Below are positions 7,690-15,888 of a DNA stretch of 52,322 bases, piece by piece. The notes below the pieces were generated by a model that was not told where the DNA came from, did not search any database, and saw nothing but the letters and a program-made list of their open reading frames with translations. Within the stretch, counting starts at the first letter, position 1. Each line of letters starts with the position of its first letter. A program made the translations under genes and the position numbers. The stretch comes from Fidelibacterota bacterium. Lineage in GTDB: Bacteria > Pseudomonadota > Alphaproteobacteria > Rhodospirillales > Rhodospirillaceae. The stretch lies in the NCBI GenBank assembly GCA_945903705.1, contig CAMDOZ010000006.1, positions 1-52,322 of the forward strand, given 5' to 3'.

Positions 7690-8637
7690 TTAGCGTGCCG
7701 CTCCGCCGCCGGAGCCGGGTGCCAGCAGATCGGCGATGCCCTCAATGCCGTCCAGCATGAGCGAGCGTTCGAACGCCACATAGTGGAAGCGCTGGTTCGC
7801 ATGTCCAGCGTGGATGGCGAAGCCGACGGTGTATTTCTTGTCCGGCACGATCTTCTTGTAGCCCGGGCCTGCATCCAGCGGACGGCTCAAGGTGACGGTG
7901 TAGACACCCTTCGTGACCGTCGCCGTGGCCTTCACCACCGGCTTCTCGTTGGCGACACGCTTTTCGAGAATGGTGCCGTCGACCGCGACCGCCGGCTTGC
8001 CCGGATTGATTCGCGCCTGCCAGTATTCGAGATAATTTCCGGCCGCACGCAGCTTCGCGAGTTCTTCGGCGGGCTTGATGATATCGCCGCCGCTTTTCGG
8101 AATGCGCGTTTCCGTGAGGTACTTCGTGGTGCCGGTCACGCTCCAGCGCATGCTCTCGACGTCGCTGTGGCAAGTGAGCCAGCAGCCGGCCTGCTTGGCC
8201 TCTTTCACGCCACCGTCGTCCAGGATCATTGTGACCTTAGTTTCGAATTCCTTGTCCATGGCGATATTGGGCTGCTTACCCGGATCGAATTCGATGCGTA
8301 TGAGCAACTCGCCTTTCTCGTGGGCGGTCTTGATCTTCGCCTTCACGAAGGGCGGCTTGCCCGGGATCGGCGACGGCTCTTTGTCCTTTTCCGCATCCAC
8401 GAGACTGTCGCCCAGCGGGCCTTCATCAATGTCGCCGTGGCAACCGACGCAGGTCTTCTCCGGATAACGGCGCTGGCCGCTGTGGCGGCCGGGCGTGAAC
8501 AGCCGGTCCCAAGAAATCTGCGCGGGGTAGAAAAATGTGATGTTCTTCTCAGGCACCTTCGCCCAGTCGACGGCGCCGGCGCGCTCGGGCGCGAGCAGTG
8601 CGGCGCCCGCGACCATGGCTACTCCCAGAGCGCGCAT
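7690..8637 (-). CDS. Periplasmic c-type cytochrome / ethylbenzene-dehydrogenase-like haem-binding protein
   Basis: A 315-residue protein with an N-terminal signal peptide (residues 1-22). A canonical haem c motif C63-V-G-C-H67 is present. A second C152-W-L-T-C-H157 has three instead of two residues between the cysteines. The rest resembles the beta-rich haem-binding domain found in cytochrome c-552 / DMSO-reductase-like and ethylbenzene dehydrogenase gamma proteins (GCW.TCHSD...M pattern, HAGHANQRFHYVAF near the end). It is divergently paired, 69 bp apart, with a cytochrome b561. The two may form a small electron-transfer module: membrane cytochrome b to periplasmic cytochrome c. ATG 8637 is preceded by AGGA. 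The substrate is unknown. Confidence 0.82.
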   Translation of the reverse strand: MRALGVAMVAGAALLAPERAGAVDWAKVPEKNITFFYPAQISWDRLFTPGRHSGQRRYPEKTCVGCHGDIDEGPLGDSLVDAEKDKEPSPIPGKPPFVKAKIKTAHEKGELLIRIEFDPGKQPNIAMDKEFETKVTMILDDGGVKEAKQAGCWLTCHSDVESMRWSVTGTTKYLTETRIPKSGGDIIKPAEELAKLRAAGNYLEYWQARINPGKPAVAVDGTILEKRVANEKPVVKATATVTKGVYTVTLSRPLDAGPGYKKIVPDKKYTVGFAIHAGHANQRFHYVAFERSLMLDGIEGIADLLAPGSGGGAAR

Positions 8638-8706
8638 AATTCCTGATGACACCTCGTTTCTCCCTTGTTTATCGTCCCAGCCCAGGATTCGGGGGTAGCA
8701 TATATC

Positions 8707-9273
8707 ATGTCGCGGCCAGTAGAAAAATTCGGACGAGTGGCGATCACCCTCCACTGGATCATAGCCGCATTCCTGATCCTGTCGGCCATTTCAGGCTTAA
8801 CTACGGTCTATATCGACGATACCCGCACCAGCCGGACCGCCCTGGAGGTCCATCAAACTATCGGATTTGTGATCTTCCTCCTGGCCATCGCCCGGTTGTA
8901 CTGGCGCATTACCCACGCGCCGCCGCCGCCGCCGCGGGGGTACACGCCAGCCCAAAGAATCACGGCCGCTGTTACACATGCGACTTTGTACCTGTTCATC
9001 ATTGGAATGCCGATTTCCGGCTATATCGGCCTTGCGGCCCGCGGCCGTGAAATCCCGGTCTTCGGCCTTTTCAACCTGCCGCATCTCACACCGCGCAGCT
9101 TCGACCTGTCTGCCAGCGCCACGACGCTCCATTTCTACGCCCAGTTTGCGATGTACGTGCTAGTGACGTTGCACGTCGTGGCGGCGCTCTATCATCATTT
9201 CGTTCTGAAGGACGACGTGATGCGTCGCATGCTGCCGGGCGACAAGCCCGCGTTACAGAGCGACATGCCCTAG
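8707..9273 (+). CDS. Cytochrome b561 (CybB-type)
   Basis: A 188-residue inner-membrane protein with four helices. Its candidate haem ligands are H16 (TLHW), the histidine in EVHQTIG, that in TTLHFYAQF, and those in TLHVVAALYHHF. The first-loop motif RLYWRITHAPPPPP is typical of prokaryotic b561. The family transfers electrons from the quinone pool or to periplasmic acceptors. The divergent gene encodes a periplasmic c-type cytochrome, a plausible partner. ATG 8707 gives the standard MSRP..KFGRVAITLHW start. Confidence 0.93.
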   Translation: MSRPVEKFGRVAITLHWIIAAFLILSAISGLTTVYIDDTRTSRTALEVHQTIGFVIFLLAIARLYWRITHAPPPPPRGYTPAQRITAAVTHATLYLFIIGMPISGYIGLAARGREIPVFGLFNLPHLTPRSFDLSASATTLHFYAQFAMYVLVTLHVVAALYHHFVLKDDVMRRMLPGDKPALQSDMP

Positions 9274-9954
9274 TTACGTCGCGTTGCGCTCGCCGAAGAG
9301 CGCGCTACCGACCCGTACATGGGTCGCTCCAAAGCGCACCGCCGTCTCGTAGTCCGCGCTCATACCCATGCTGAGCTGAGTGAGGCCGTTCCGCCGTGCG
9401 AGATCGGCAAGGAAGGCAAAGTGAATCGCCGCCTGCTCGTCGGCGGGCGGAATGCACATCAACCCAACGACCGGCAGGCTCCATTGCCCCCGGCAAGCGG
9501 CGATGAAGCCGTCGGCCTCGCTCGGATCCACTCCGGCTTTTTGCGCTTCGCGGCCGGTATTCACTTGAACGAAGCACGAAGGCCGGCGGTCCTGACGCGC
9601 CATCTCAGCCGCGAGCGCCTCGGCGATGCGTGGCCGATCGACACTGTGAATGACGTCGAACAGCGCAATAGCATCCGCGGCCTTGTTCGACTGCAAAGGG
9701 CCGATGAGATGGAGGCGTAGATCGGGCGCTGCGGCTTTGAGGGCGGGCCATTTCGCCGCGGCCTCTTGCACTCTGTTTTCGCCGAAGTCGCGGTGGCCCG
9801 CGGCGATCAACGGCGCGATGCGCCCGGCCTCGTGTGTCTTGCTGACGGCAATCAGCGTGACATCGGCCGGGTTGCGCGACGCCATCCGCGACGCCGCGGC
9901 AAGGTGCTGCAATACGCTTTCGAGATTTTGCGCGGGTTCGCTAGAGTGCGGCAT
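9274..9954 (-). CDS. YggS/PLPBP family pyridoxal-5'-phosphate homeostasis protein
   Basis: A 226-residue single-domain TIM-barrel protein of the alanine-racemase N-terminal fold. The PLP-lysine lies in LIAVSKTHEAG. FGENRVQEA, HLIGPLQSNK and the phosphate-binding GMSADYETAVRFGATHVRVGSALFG are all present. It binds PLP and balances vitamin B6 and amino-acid pools. Its ATG (9954-9952) overlaps the ATG of the divergent ThiE-like gene (9953-9955) by two bases, so any promoter for one gene must lie inside the other. Confidence 0.93.
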   Translation of the reverse strand: MPHSSEPAQNLESVLQHLAAASRMASRNPADVTLIAVSKTHEAGRIAPLIAAGHRDFGENRVQEAAAKWPALKAAAPDLRLHLIGPLQSNKAADAIALFDVIHSVDRPRIAEALAAEMARQDRRPSCFVQVNTGREAQKAGVDPSEADGFIAACRGQWSLPVVGLMCIPPADEQAAIHFAFLADLARRNGLTQLSMGMSADYETAVRFGATHVRVGSALFGERNAT

Positions 9955-10564
9955 GTCCCTATTGCTATCAAACGGCGCCCGTAAGCTCAAACACCGAGAC
10001 CTGCCTGTCCTGTGGTTTCTCACCGACGAAGCGCGCATGGACGATGCGCTTGGCGTCCTCATGTCGCTGCCGCGCGGGGCCAGCGTGATATTCCGTCATT
10101 ATGGCGCGCGTGACCGGGCCGCGCTCGCAGGCAAGCTGGCAAAGGCCTGCCGCGCGCGCGGGCTCATCTTCCTGGTCGCGGACGATTGGCGCCTGGCGGC
10201 AAGGGTCGGCGCCGACGGCCTACACCTTCCCGAACACGCTGCCGCCCGCGGTCCTGCGAGCGGCGCGCGCCTGTGGCGCAAACAGCGTAGAGCGTGGCTC
10301 ACTGTAGCCGCCCACGGCGCCCGCGGCCTCGCCCGGGCTCGGGGCCTTGCCGCAGACGCCGTTCTGCTCGCGCCGGTTTTTCCGACGCAAAGCCATCCGG
10401 ATCGCATGGCATTGGGGCTTGCGCGCGCCACTGCCCTGGTTCGCCGCACCCGCGTTCCCGTGCTGGCGCTCGGCGGCGCGTCGCCGCACATGCTTCCCCA
10501 CGTACGCGCGGCAGGGTTTGCCGGAATCGCGGGGATCGGTTTTGCTTTAAAGAGAAAAGTCTAG
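9953..10564 (+). CDS. ThiE-like (TMP-TENI) thiamine phosphate synthase family protein
   Basis: A 203-residue TIM-barrel protein. LWFLTDEARMDD, VIFRHYGARDRA, GLIFLVADDWRLAARVGADGLHLPE, AVLLAPVFPTQSHP and VLALGGASPHM follow the TMP-TENI pattern. Canonical ThiE joins HMP-PP and thiazole phosphate. This variant lacks some canonical phosphate-loop residues and belongs to the divergent alphaproteobacterial group, so enzymatic role is uncertain. No thi gene or TPP riboswitch lies nearby. It starts back-to-back with yggS and ends sharing CTAG with the stop of the convergent outer-membrane protein gene. Confidence 0.82.
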   Translation: MSLLLSNGARKLKHRDLPVLWFLTDEARMDDALGVLMSLPRGASVIFRHYGARDRAALAGKLAKACRARGLIFLVADDWRLAARVGADGLHLPEHAAARGPASGARLWRKQRRAWLTVAAHGARGLARARGLAADAVLLAPVFPTQSHPDRMALGLARATALVRRTRVPVLALGGASPHMLPHVRAAGFAGIAGIGFALKRKV

Positions 10565-11283
10565 AAGCGCAGCTGCACGCCGACGCGGGCGCCAGTACCT
10601 TGCGGCGGCTTTGCGGTCGGAGCCGCAAGGAAGAACGGCACGCCTTCGCGGCCGCTGTAGAACGCATCGGCGTTCAAGCTGAAGCGCGGGCTGATCGAGT
10701 AGATGCCGCCGAGAGTGATCTGCTGCGTGTCCCCGGCGCGATTGACCGTCGAGAAACTGCTGCCTTCCGCGGCGTAGGTGAGGCGAAGATCGAACGAGCC
10801 CATGTCGTAGCCGAGGCCGCCGACCCAGCCTTCTCGGCCGACGAAAGGTCCGAACGCAGCGGTGTCGCTCACGCCGCCGAGCACATAGACACCGGCATAG
10901 CCCACGGTCGCGCCGAAGTTCCACGAGGAAACGGGCGAAAGCGAAAGCGTCGAGGGCTGATCAGCGTAGCCGCCGAACACGCCAACGTCGCCGCCGAAAA
11001 GATGGGTGGAGTACCGGGCGCTCACGTCCTGGGCATTGGCGACGCCAAGGCCGCCGATAACGCGGCGGCCCACCACCGGCGCGCCGAGGCTGAAGGCGCC
11101 GACAACGGGACTCTGATAGCCGATACGCAGGCTGCTATTGGAAGACACCGAAAGTTCGGACTTGGGCGGAGGCGCCGTCTCGGCCAGAGGCAGATCCGGC
11201 TGCAACTCGGCTGCCGAGGCGTATGAGCCAATGCCCGCGAAAAGCGCGGCGGCTACACCTATGACTAAACCGAACCGGTTCAT
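10561..11283 (-). CDS. Outer-membrane beta-barrel protein, porin-like, unassigned
   Basis: A 240-residue secreted protein with a signal peptide (cleavage near AYASAAE). Alternating aromatic/Gly strands follow, ending in ...GARVGVQLRF, with the terminal Phe expected of Bam-assembled barrels. Segments such as YSTHLFGGDVGVFGGY and WVGGLGYDMGSFDLRLTYA fit a general porin. I cannot name a substrate. ATG 11283 is selected because it starts the hydrophobic signal peptide. Confidence 0.75.
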   Translation of the reverse strand: MNRFGLVIGVAAALFAGIGSYASAAELQPDLPLAETAPPPKSELSVSSNSSLRIGYQSPVVGAFSLGAPVVGRRVIGGLGVANAQDVSARYSTHLFGGDVGVFGGYADQPSTLSLSPVSSWNFGATVGYAGVYVLGGVSDTAAFGPFVGREGWVGGLGYDMGSFDLRLTYAAEGSSFSTVNRAGDTQQITLGGIYSISPRFSLNADAFYSGREGVPFFLAAPTAKPPQGTGARVGVQLRF

Positions 11284-11445
11284 GACTATTTTGGCGCGCA
11301 CGTACCTGCGCCCTCCTTGGGTATTTGAATTAAATTTGCACCCCAAGTAGAGCCGGTCAACATGATGCGGGTCCAAACCTCCTGAATCGCCCGAGTTGTG
11401 GCAAATTCCGCACAGACTCGGGCTTCGGCACTAGGGAACTGTTGT

Positions 11446-11468
11446 AAAAAAGACTGTATCGGAAGTCT
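11446..11468 (-). terminator. Possible Rho-independent terminator downstream of rimK
   Basis: Read leftward, a 5-bp stem AGACT / AGTCT with an 8-nt loop is followed by a run of six T. The stem is short, so this is a modest call. It would end the rimB-rimK transcript before the next leftward gene, which then needs its own promoter in 11284-11450. Confidence 0.4.
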
Positions 11469-11515
11469 GCTTAAGAGGCTGTGAACCTCATGTGTCAGCG
11501 TACTTTCCGACTCGG

Positions 11516-12421
11516 CTAACCCTCGCCGCGCGTGCGCGTCTTGTTTGGCGCGGCGCTCTTTTCAAGAAACTCGATGACCATGCCGGCGATGTCCTTGCCG
11601 GTGGCCAGTTCGATGCCCTCAAGGCCGGGTGTGGAGTTCACTTCCATTACAACTGGTCCGTGATTCGAGCGCAGCATGTCCACGCCGCAGACGTTAAGGC
11701 CCATGGTCTTGGCCGCGCGGACCGCCGTCGACCGCTCCTCGGGCGTGATCTTTACTTCTTGCGCCTTGCCGCCGCGATGAAGGTTGGAGCGAAATTCCTC
11801 CGGTGCGCCCTGGCGCAACATGGCCGCCACGACCTTGCCGCCGATGACAAAGGCGCGGATATCGGCCCCGCCGGCTTCCTTGATGAACTCCTGCACCAGG
11901 ATGTTCGCCTCAACACCGCCGAAAGCCTCGATCATGCTCTTGGCCGACGAGCGCGTTTCGGCCAGCACCACCCCGATGCCTTGCGTGCCTTCCAAGAGTT
12001 TGATCACGACCGGCGTGCCCCCGACCATGTCGATCAAATCGTCCGGCTGGCTGGTGGCGTGAGCAAAGGCTGTGACGGGGAGTCCGATACCCTTGCGCGA
12101 AAGAAGCTGGAGGCAGCGCAGCTTGTCCCGCGAGCGCCCGATGGCGACCGACTCGTTGAGCGGATAGACCCCCATCATCTCGAATTGACGCAAGACCGCG
12201 AGACCATAGAAGGTGATGGATGCGCCAATGCGGGGGATTACCGCGTCGTAGCCTTCAAGCGCTCGGCCCCGATATCTAACCTCGGGCCGGTGCGAAGCGA
12301 TGTTCATGTAGCACTTCAGCGTATCGACGACGTCGATCTCATGGCCGCGCGCCCGCGCCGCCGCGACCAGGCGCTGGTGGGAATAGAGTTCGGGATTGCG
12401 CGCGAGCATCGCAAATTTCAT
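11516..12421 (-). CDS. rimK: RimK-type ATP-grasp glutamate ligase
   Basis: A 301-residue ATP-grasp protein. The N-terminal domain contains YMNI and [29 protein letters not shown] (ATP grasp) and [24 protein letters not shown] follow, then the metal-binding [14 protein letters not shown]. RimK adds glutamates to the C-terminus of ribosomal protein S6 and can make poly-glutamate. Length matches E. coli RimK. ATG 12421 gives the standard [14 protein letters not shown] start; GTG 12430 is an alternative. The partner rimB-like gene lies 103 nt upstream on the same strand. Confidence 0.95.
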   Translation of the reverse strand: MKFAMLARNPELYSHQRLVAAARARGHEIDVVDTLKCYMNIASHRPEVRYRGRALEGYDAVIPRIGASITFYGLAVLRQFEMMGVYPLNESVAIGRSRDKLRCLQLLSRKGIGLPVTAFAHATSQPDDLIDMVGGTPVVIKLLEGTQGIGVVLAETRSSAKSMIEAFGGVEANILVQEFIKEAGGADIRAFVIGGKVVAAMLRQGAPEEFRSNLHRGGKAQEVKITPEERSTAVRAAKTMGLNVCGVDMLRSNHGPVVMEVNSTPGLEGIELATGKDIAGMVIEFLEKSAAPNKTRTRGEG

Positions 12422-12524
12422 CAGGGGCACCGGAACGGAAAGGAAGGAGAATTGAGGTGATGATTGGTTCGGAGGCTTAACTTTAGCCGCCCTTAAACGC
12501 CGTGCAAACGGACTTGATCCACCC

Positions 12525-13022
12525 CTATATCGCGCCTTTTCGTCGTTTCAGTTTGGTGACGAAGGAGCGCGCCGGATCAACTACATAGCGCCGCCGTAAG
12601 GCCTGGCGGCCGATGAGCATCCGAAATCCCAGCTGATCACGATTGGTAAGACTGAGCTCGACCGGCCATTGCGAGTGGCCGATGGCGAGAATCGTGCGCA
12701 CCACATAGCGTTCTTCCGACCGTCCGCCGGAATCCATGATGCGGCGGTGATCGATCACCAACGCCACGCACGTCGCAGTGGGTTTCTTTTTCCGCTGCAG
12801 CGGATGAACCACGAAGCGGACATAGGCCGCACCGTCCTTGGTGAAGGGCGTGATCTTGGACGCATGAAGCGCCGATGTGCGCGCGCCCGTATCGATCTTC
12901 GCCTTGATGCGCTTGATATGAAGATCCGGCAGCGAAACCCACTCGCGCCAACCTGCGACTTTCTTCTTTCGCTTTTCGACCGGCACCGTTTCTGCCGCGT
13001 CGTCGCGGGGGGAGCGGGACAT
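12525..13022 (-). CDS. RimB-like retropepsin-fold (DUF785) protein
   Basis: A 165-residue protein. It carries the aspartic-protease-like motif [13 protein letters not shown] and later [13 protein letters not shown] and [18 protein letters not shown], characteristic of DUF785, once annotated as ATP-dependent zinc proteases. In other bacteria RimB partners RimK in ribosome glutamylation, and the adjacency here fits that. A basic N-terminal stretch (KRKKK) precedes the domain. Its ATG begins 2 bp from a palindromic MITE-like element, so its leader or promoter is provided by, or lies beyond, that element. Confidence 0.85.
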   Translation of the reverse strand: MSRSPRDDAAETVPVEKRKKKVAGWREWVSLPDLHIKRIKAKIDTGARTSALHASKITPFTKDGAAYVRFVVHPLQRKKKPTATCVALVIDHRRIMDSGGRSEERYVVRTILAIGHSQWPVELSLTNRDQLGFRMLIGRQALRRRYVVDPARSFVTKLKRRKGAI

Positions 13023-13023
13023 G

Positions 13024-13100
13024 CTAGTGGTCCGATTCTACCATTCGCATTCCAGTTCCGTGCGTACTCTTGCGAATGTTAGAATCATTAGGACCACTAG
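13024..13100. repeat. MITE-like 77-bp palindromic element, copy 1
   Basis: Ends are perfect inverted repeats CTAGTGGTCC (13024-13033) and GGACCACTAG (13091-13100). Further matching arms are GATTCTA / TAGAATC and CATTCGCA / TGCGAATG, leaving a short loop. The element is bounded by CTAG on both sides, as expected of IS630/Tc1-type elements that duplicate a TA target. It is non-coding. It lies directly upstream of the rimB-like gene. Confidence 0.8.
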
Positions 13101-13113
13101 AAATATATAGAGT

Positions 13114-13193
13114 CTAGTGGTGCTTATGGATTTGACATTCGCTTCCCAGCCTAGAAGCAAACAGGGTAGCGAATGTCAAATCCGCTCCACTAG
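13114..13193. repeat. MITE-like 80-bp palindromic element, copy 2
   Basis: Ends are CTAGTGG / CCACTAG. Inside are perfect 16-bp arms at 13128-13143 (GGATTTGACATTCGCT) and 13168-13183. It shares the CTAGTGG terminus and the CATTCGC arm core with copy 1, 14 bp away, but differs in between. Its right end lies 3 bp from the stop codon of the leftward porin gene. The 13-bp spacer between the copies is AT-only except for its end (AAATATATAGAGT). Confidence 0.8.
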
Positions 13194-13196
13194 CGA

Positions 13197-14249
13197 TTAG
13201 AAGTCGACCTTGAGGCCGCTCAACAAACCACCGCCGTCCCACTCGAAGCCGGTGGCGTCGGTCTGATCGCCGTAGAATCCGGCGAGGCCGACGCTGATGC
13301 CGGGTCCAAGCTTATAGGCGGACTGCAGCGTGATGCGATCGGTGAACTCAAAGGCATTGAGACCGGCCACGGCCCGGCGCTTGACCTCGCGATAGTCGGC
13401 GGAGAGTTGCACCGGACCGATGGCGTAGAACAACCCGACCGTCCAGGCTTCCTCGTCGAGACCGCTCGCCGGCATGACATCCATGAAAGCAGCGGCGAGT
13501 TCCCATCCGCCGTAGGTCACGCCCGCGGCGACGTTCCACGCTTCGACGCCGTCGTTGCCGCCGGTGCGCGAGTTGGAATGGAAATAGCCTCCGGCCACAC
13601 GGTAGGTGCCGTAGCCGTAGTCGCCTTCATACAGCGCGGTGACGTCCACGGCGTTGGACGGCATCAGCGCTTTGTTGACCGGTCCTTCCCACGAACGCGG
13701 CGTCGCATGATAGGTCACGCCCACCTGTACGCCGGCAAGCTCCGGCGACTGGTATGAAACGCCGAGCGCATTGCCCGTGAACCGTTTGAAGGTGAAGGCG
13801 TCGCGCAGCGTAATGCCGTTGCGTGCCATCACCGCGTCGCCCACCACTTCTTCGTAAGTGGTCAGGAAAGCTTGCGGCACCGGCTCGCCGATAATCGAAT
13901 AGTTGACGCCGGCGCGTTCGCCGGCGCGCACACGGCCCAAGCTGGTGATGATTTCGACGAAACCTTCGTCGAGATTCGCCGTCTCGCGCGGCTCGGCGTT
14001 GAAGCGGAGATAGGCGCGCACCGTCATCCCGTTGTCCAGGATCGTGCGCCCATCCATGGCGATCTTGGCCTCGCTGAACATGCCGGCTGCGTTGAAGTCC
14101 TCGCCCGCTCGCTCGGTCTGATCAGCGACAAAGAAATACTGCCGCACCCAGCCGCCCACACTCACGGTGATGGGGTCGGCGGCATGCGTAGGCAGCGGCA
14201 GCATCGCCGCCGCGGCCAGCACGCTCGTGGCGAGAGGCAGAGTCTTCAT
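13197..14249 (-). CDS. Gram-negative porin (general diffusion type)
   Basis: A 350-residue protein with a cleavable signal peptide (about residues 1-23, ending THAAD). A beta-barrel with repeated aromatic-terminated strands follows, ending in LLSGLKVDF with C-terminal Phe. The early segment ...VSVGGWVRQYFFVADQ and the constriction-loop-like region (SYQSPELAGVQVGVTY) match alphaproteobacterial porins of the Porin_4 type. It forms outer-membrane diffusion channels. The gene stands between the MITE-like pair downstream and the OprP-like gene upstream. Confidence 0.85.
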   Translation of the reverse strand: MKTLPLATSVLAAAAMLPLPTHAADPITVSVGGWVRQYFFVADQTERAGEDFNAAGMFSEAKIAMDGRTILDNGMTVRAYLRFNAEPRETANLDEGFVEIITSLGRVRAGERAGVNYSIIGEPVPQAFLTTYEEVVGDAVMARNGITLRDAFTFKRFTGNALGVSYQSPELAGVQVGVTYHATPRSWEGPVNKALMPSNAVDVTALYEGDYGYGTYRVAGGYFHSNSRTGGNDGVEAWNVAAGVTYGGWELAAAFMDVMPASGLDEEAWTVGLFYAIGPVQLSADYREVKRRAVAGLNAFEFTDRITLQSAYKLGPGISVGLAGFYGDQTDATGFEWDGGGLLSGLKVDF

Positions 14250-14295
14250 CCGCAGGAGATCCCCTGATTCGCCAACACCTTAAGCGAAAAGGGGT

Positions 14296-14311
14296 CGGGC
14301 TGAGAAGCCCG
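14296..14311 (-). terminator. Hairpin downstream of the OprP-like porin gene
   Basis: Inverted repeat CGGGCT GAGA AGCCCG, 3 nt past the stop codon of the leftward OprP-like gene. Read leftward it is followed by ACCCCTTTT, an imperfect U-tract, so it may act as a weak intrinsic terminator or stabilise the 3' end. Confidence 0.5.
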
Positions 14312-14313
14312 CT

Positions 14314-15888
14314 CTAAAACATGAACTGGAACCGTGCCGCGAAGGTGTCGAGCGACAGGCCCAATGGGATGGGAAGTGCGCTGGCGGCGGTGATGGGGTT
14401 CGCCTTGTCGAACTCGGTATGGATGAAGTTGAACTTCCACAGCATGTTCGAGTTCCAGAACCAGTTGAAGCCCAGGGTGTAGTTGGTCTGGCGACCGCCA
14501 TTGACCATAAAGGGCTGATCGGCCGCCAACCGGCTGGAGGTATAGTTGTCCACGAGGTCCATATAGCTCACGCGGGCCGCGAACTCGAAGGCGCCCCAGC
14601 CGTTGTTCTTAGGCGAAAACGGCGTGATGGGATTGACGCTGGAATAGGCGCCCGAGGCAGGCACGTAAGTCCTGCGGCCGCCGATGGTGTAGCTGGCTTG
14701 GACGTAGCCGCCGCCGACATTCACGCTGTCCTGGCGGCGCTTGACCACATCATGCAGATATTCGCCTTGCATGAAGAGGCTGCCGAAAGCGCCGGCGGCT
14801 TCGACACCATAGACTTGCGCGCTGGTCGCCGGATTGGCGGCGGTCCCGAGCGCTCCCGTATTGAGGATGTTGGTGGGATCGATGCGCACTTCCGGGCGAT
14901 CGGAGAGGGTGAAACTTCCCGGCGTGTTCGGACCCGCGTTCGGTGCCTCGAAGATCTGCGCCGAGGACACGCCGAAATGAACTGACGTCAGGTCGTTCTG
15001 GATCGGGTTGAAGGAAATGCGTTCATATGCGCCGAAACCGCGCGTCGTCAGCGCGTGGGCGACGTTTGGTGTCGAGGCGGTGAGATAAGCCCCCGCGAAC
15101 CAGTTGGGGCCCCATCTGCGCACGCCGGCCGAAAACCGCGGATCGCCCGCATTGAAGCTGCTGGCGACGCTGACAGGCGATGACCGCTCGAGGAACATGA
15201 TGTCGTTCGAGCTGTTGGCGTCGTCGAGCGGGAAATACTGCGAGCCGTAGCCGATTTCGAAAATAGTGTTGGGCATCCCGGTGTAGGTGATGCGCGCTTC
15301 GTTGATGGCCGCTGTCGCGTCCTGGGCGCCGCCGGCGTCGAGAATCAGTGAATAGGTGAAATCACTCATCGCCCGGCCGGTAATACCGAGACGCGCACGG
15401 CGCGCGTTCACGCCGTTGGTGAGCTTGCCGCCGGCAATCGTGCCGGGGCCGGTGGTGCCTTCAGGTTTCTGATTGAGATACACGCCCACATCGAAGTGGA
15501 CACGGCCCGTGGGCGCGATTGTCCACGCGCCGTCGGGGCTCGACATGGCAAAGCGGTTGGTGGCGGACTGTGTCACGCGCGGATTGGAGGGCGGGATCAT
15601 GCGCATCGCGCCGCCTTCCATGACGTTGCGCCCGCCGGCCGAAAGATTGGCTTCGCGGGCCGCGCGTTCGGCCGCCTCGCGGGTTTCGACTTCCTTCGCC
15701 AGCGCCTCGCGCGATTCCGCTTCACGGGCCTGCAAGGCTTCGAGTTGCTTTTGCATCGCGCCCAGCTGATCTTTCAGCGCCTGGATCTCCCGGGCGATGT
15801 CGGTGGAGGTTTCGGCGGCGCTTGATGCAAGCGGGGTCAGGGCCGTCGTCATGAGGAGGACGGTCGCTACAACACTGCGAATTTTCAT
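14314..15888 (-). CDS. OprP/OprO-like phosphate-selective porin family protein
   Basis: A 524-residue protein from ATG 15888. It has a signal peptide (residues 1-24), then a coiled-coil segment of about 45 residues rich in Ala, Glu and Gln (periplasmic trimerisation). A large beta-barrel ending ...LDTFAARFQFMF follows. The barrel segments GRVHFDVGVYLNQ, NARRARLGITGRAMSDFTYSLILD and the C-terminal NYTLGFNWFWNSNMLWKFNF are typical of the OprP/OprO family. Phosphate specificity is a family prediction; many relatives transport other anions. It lies upstream of another porin gene on the same strand. Confidence 0.88.
   Translation of the reverse strand: MKIRSVVATVLLMTTALTPLASSAAETSTDIAREIQALKDQLGAMQKQLEALQAREAESREALAKEVETREAAERAAREANLSAGGRNVMEGGAMRMIPPSNPRVTQSATNRFAMSSPDGAWTIAPTGRVHFDVGVYLNQKPEGTTGPGTIAGGKLTNGVNARRARLGITGRAMSDFTYSLILDAGGAQDATAAINEARITYTGMPNTIFEIGYGSQYFPLDDANSSNDIMFLERSSPVSVASSFNAGDPRFSAGVRRWGPNWFAGAYLTASTPNVAHALTTRGFGAYERISFNPIQNDLTSVHFGVSSAQIFEAPNAGPNTPGSFTLSDRPEVRIDPTNILNTGALGTAANPATSAQVYGVEAAGAFGSLFMQGEYLHDVVKRRQDSVNVGGGYVQASYTIGGRRTYVPASGAYSSVNPITPFSPKNNGWGAFEFAARVSYMDLVDNYTSSRLAADQPFMVNGGRQTNYTLGFNWFWNSNMLWKFNFIHTEFDKANPITAASALPIPLGLSLDTFAARFQFMF

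Noticed and set aside
9953-9990. TPP riboswitch for the ThiE-like gene
   Set aside because: There is no non-coding leader; the gene starts back-to-back with yggS.
10294-11226. A 310-codon + strand open frame
   Set aside because: It runs out of frame through the ThiE-like gene and antisense to the porin-like gene; composition is Arg/Ala-rich without recognisable motifs.
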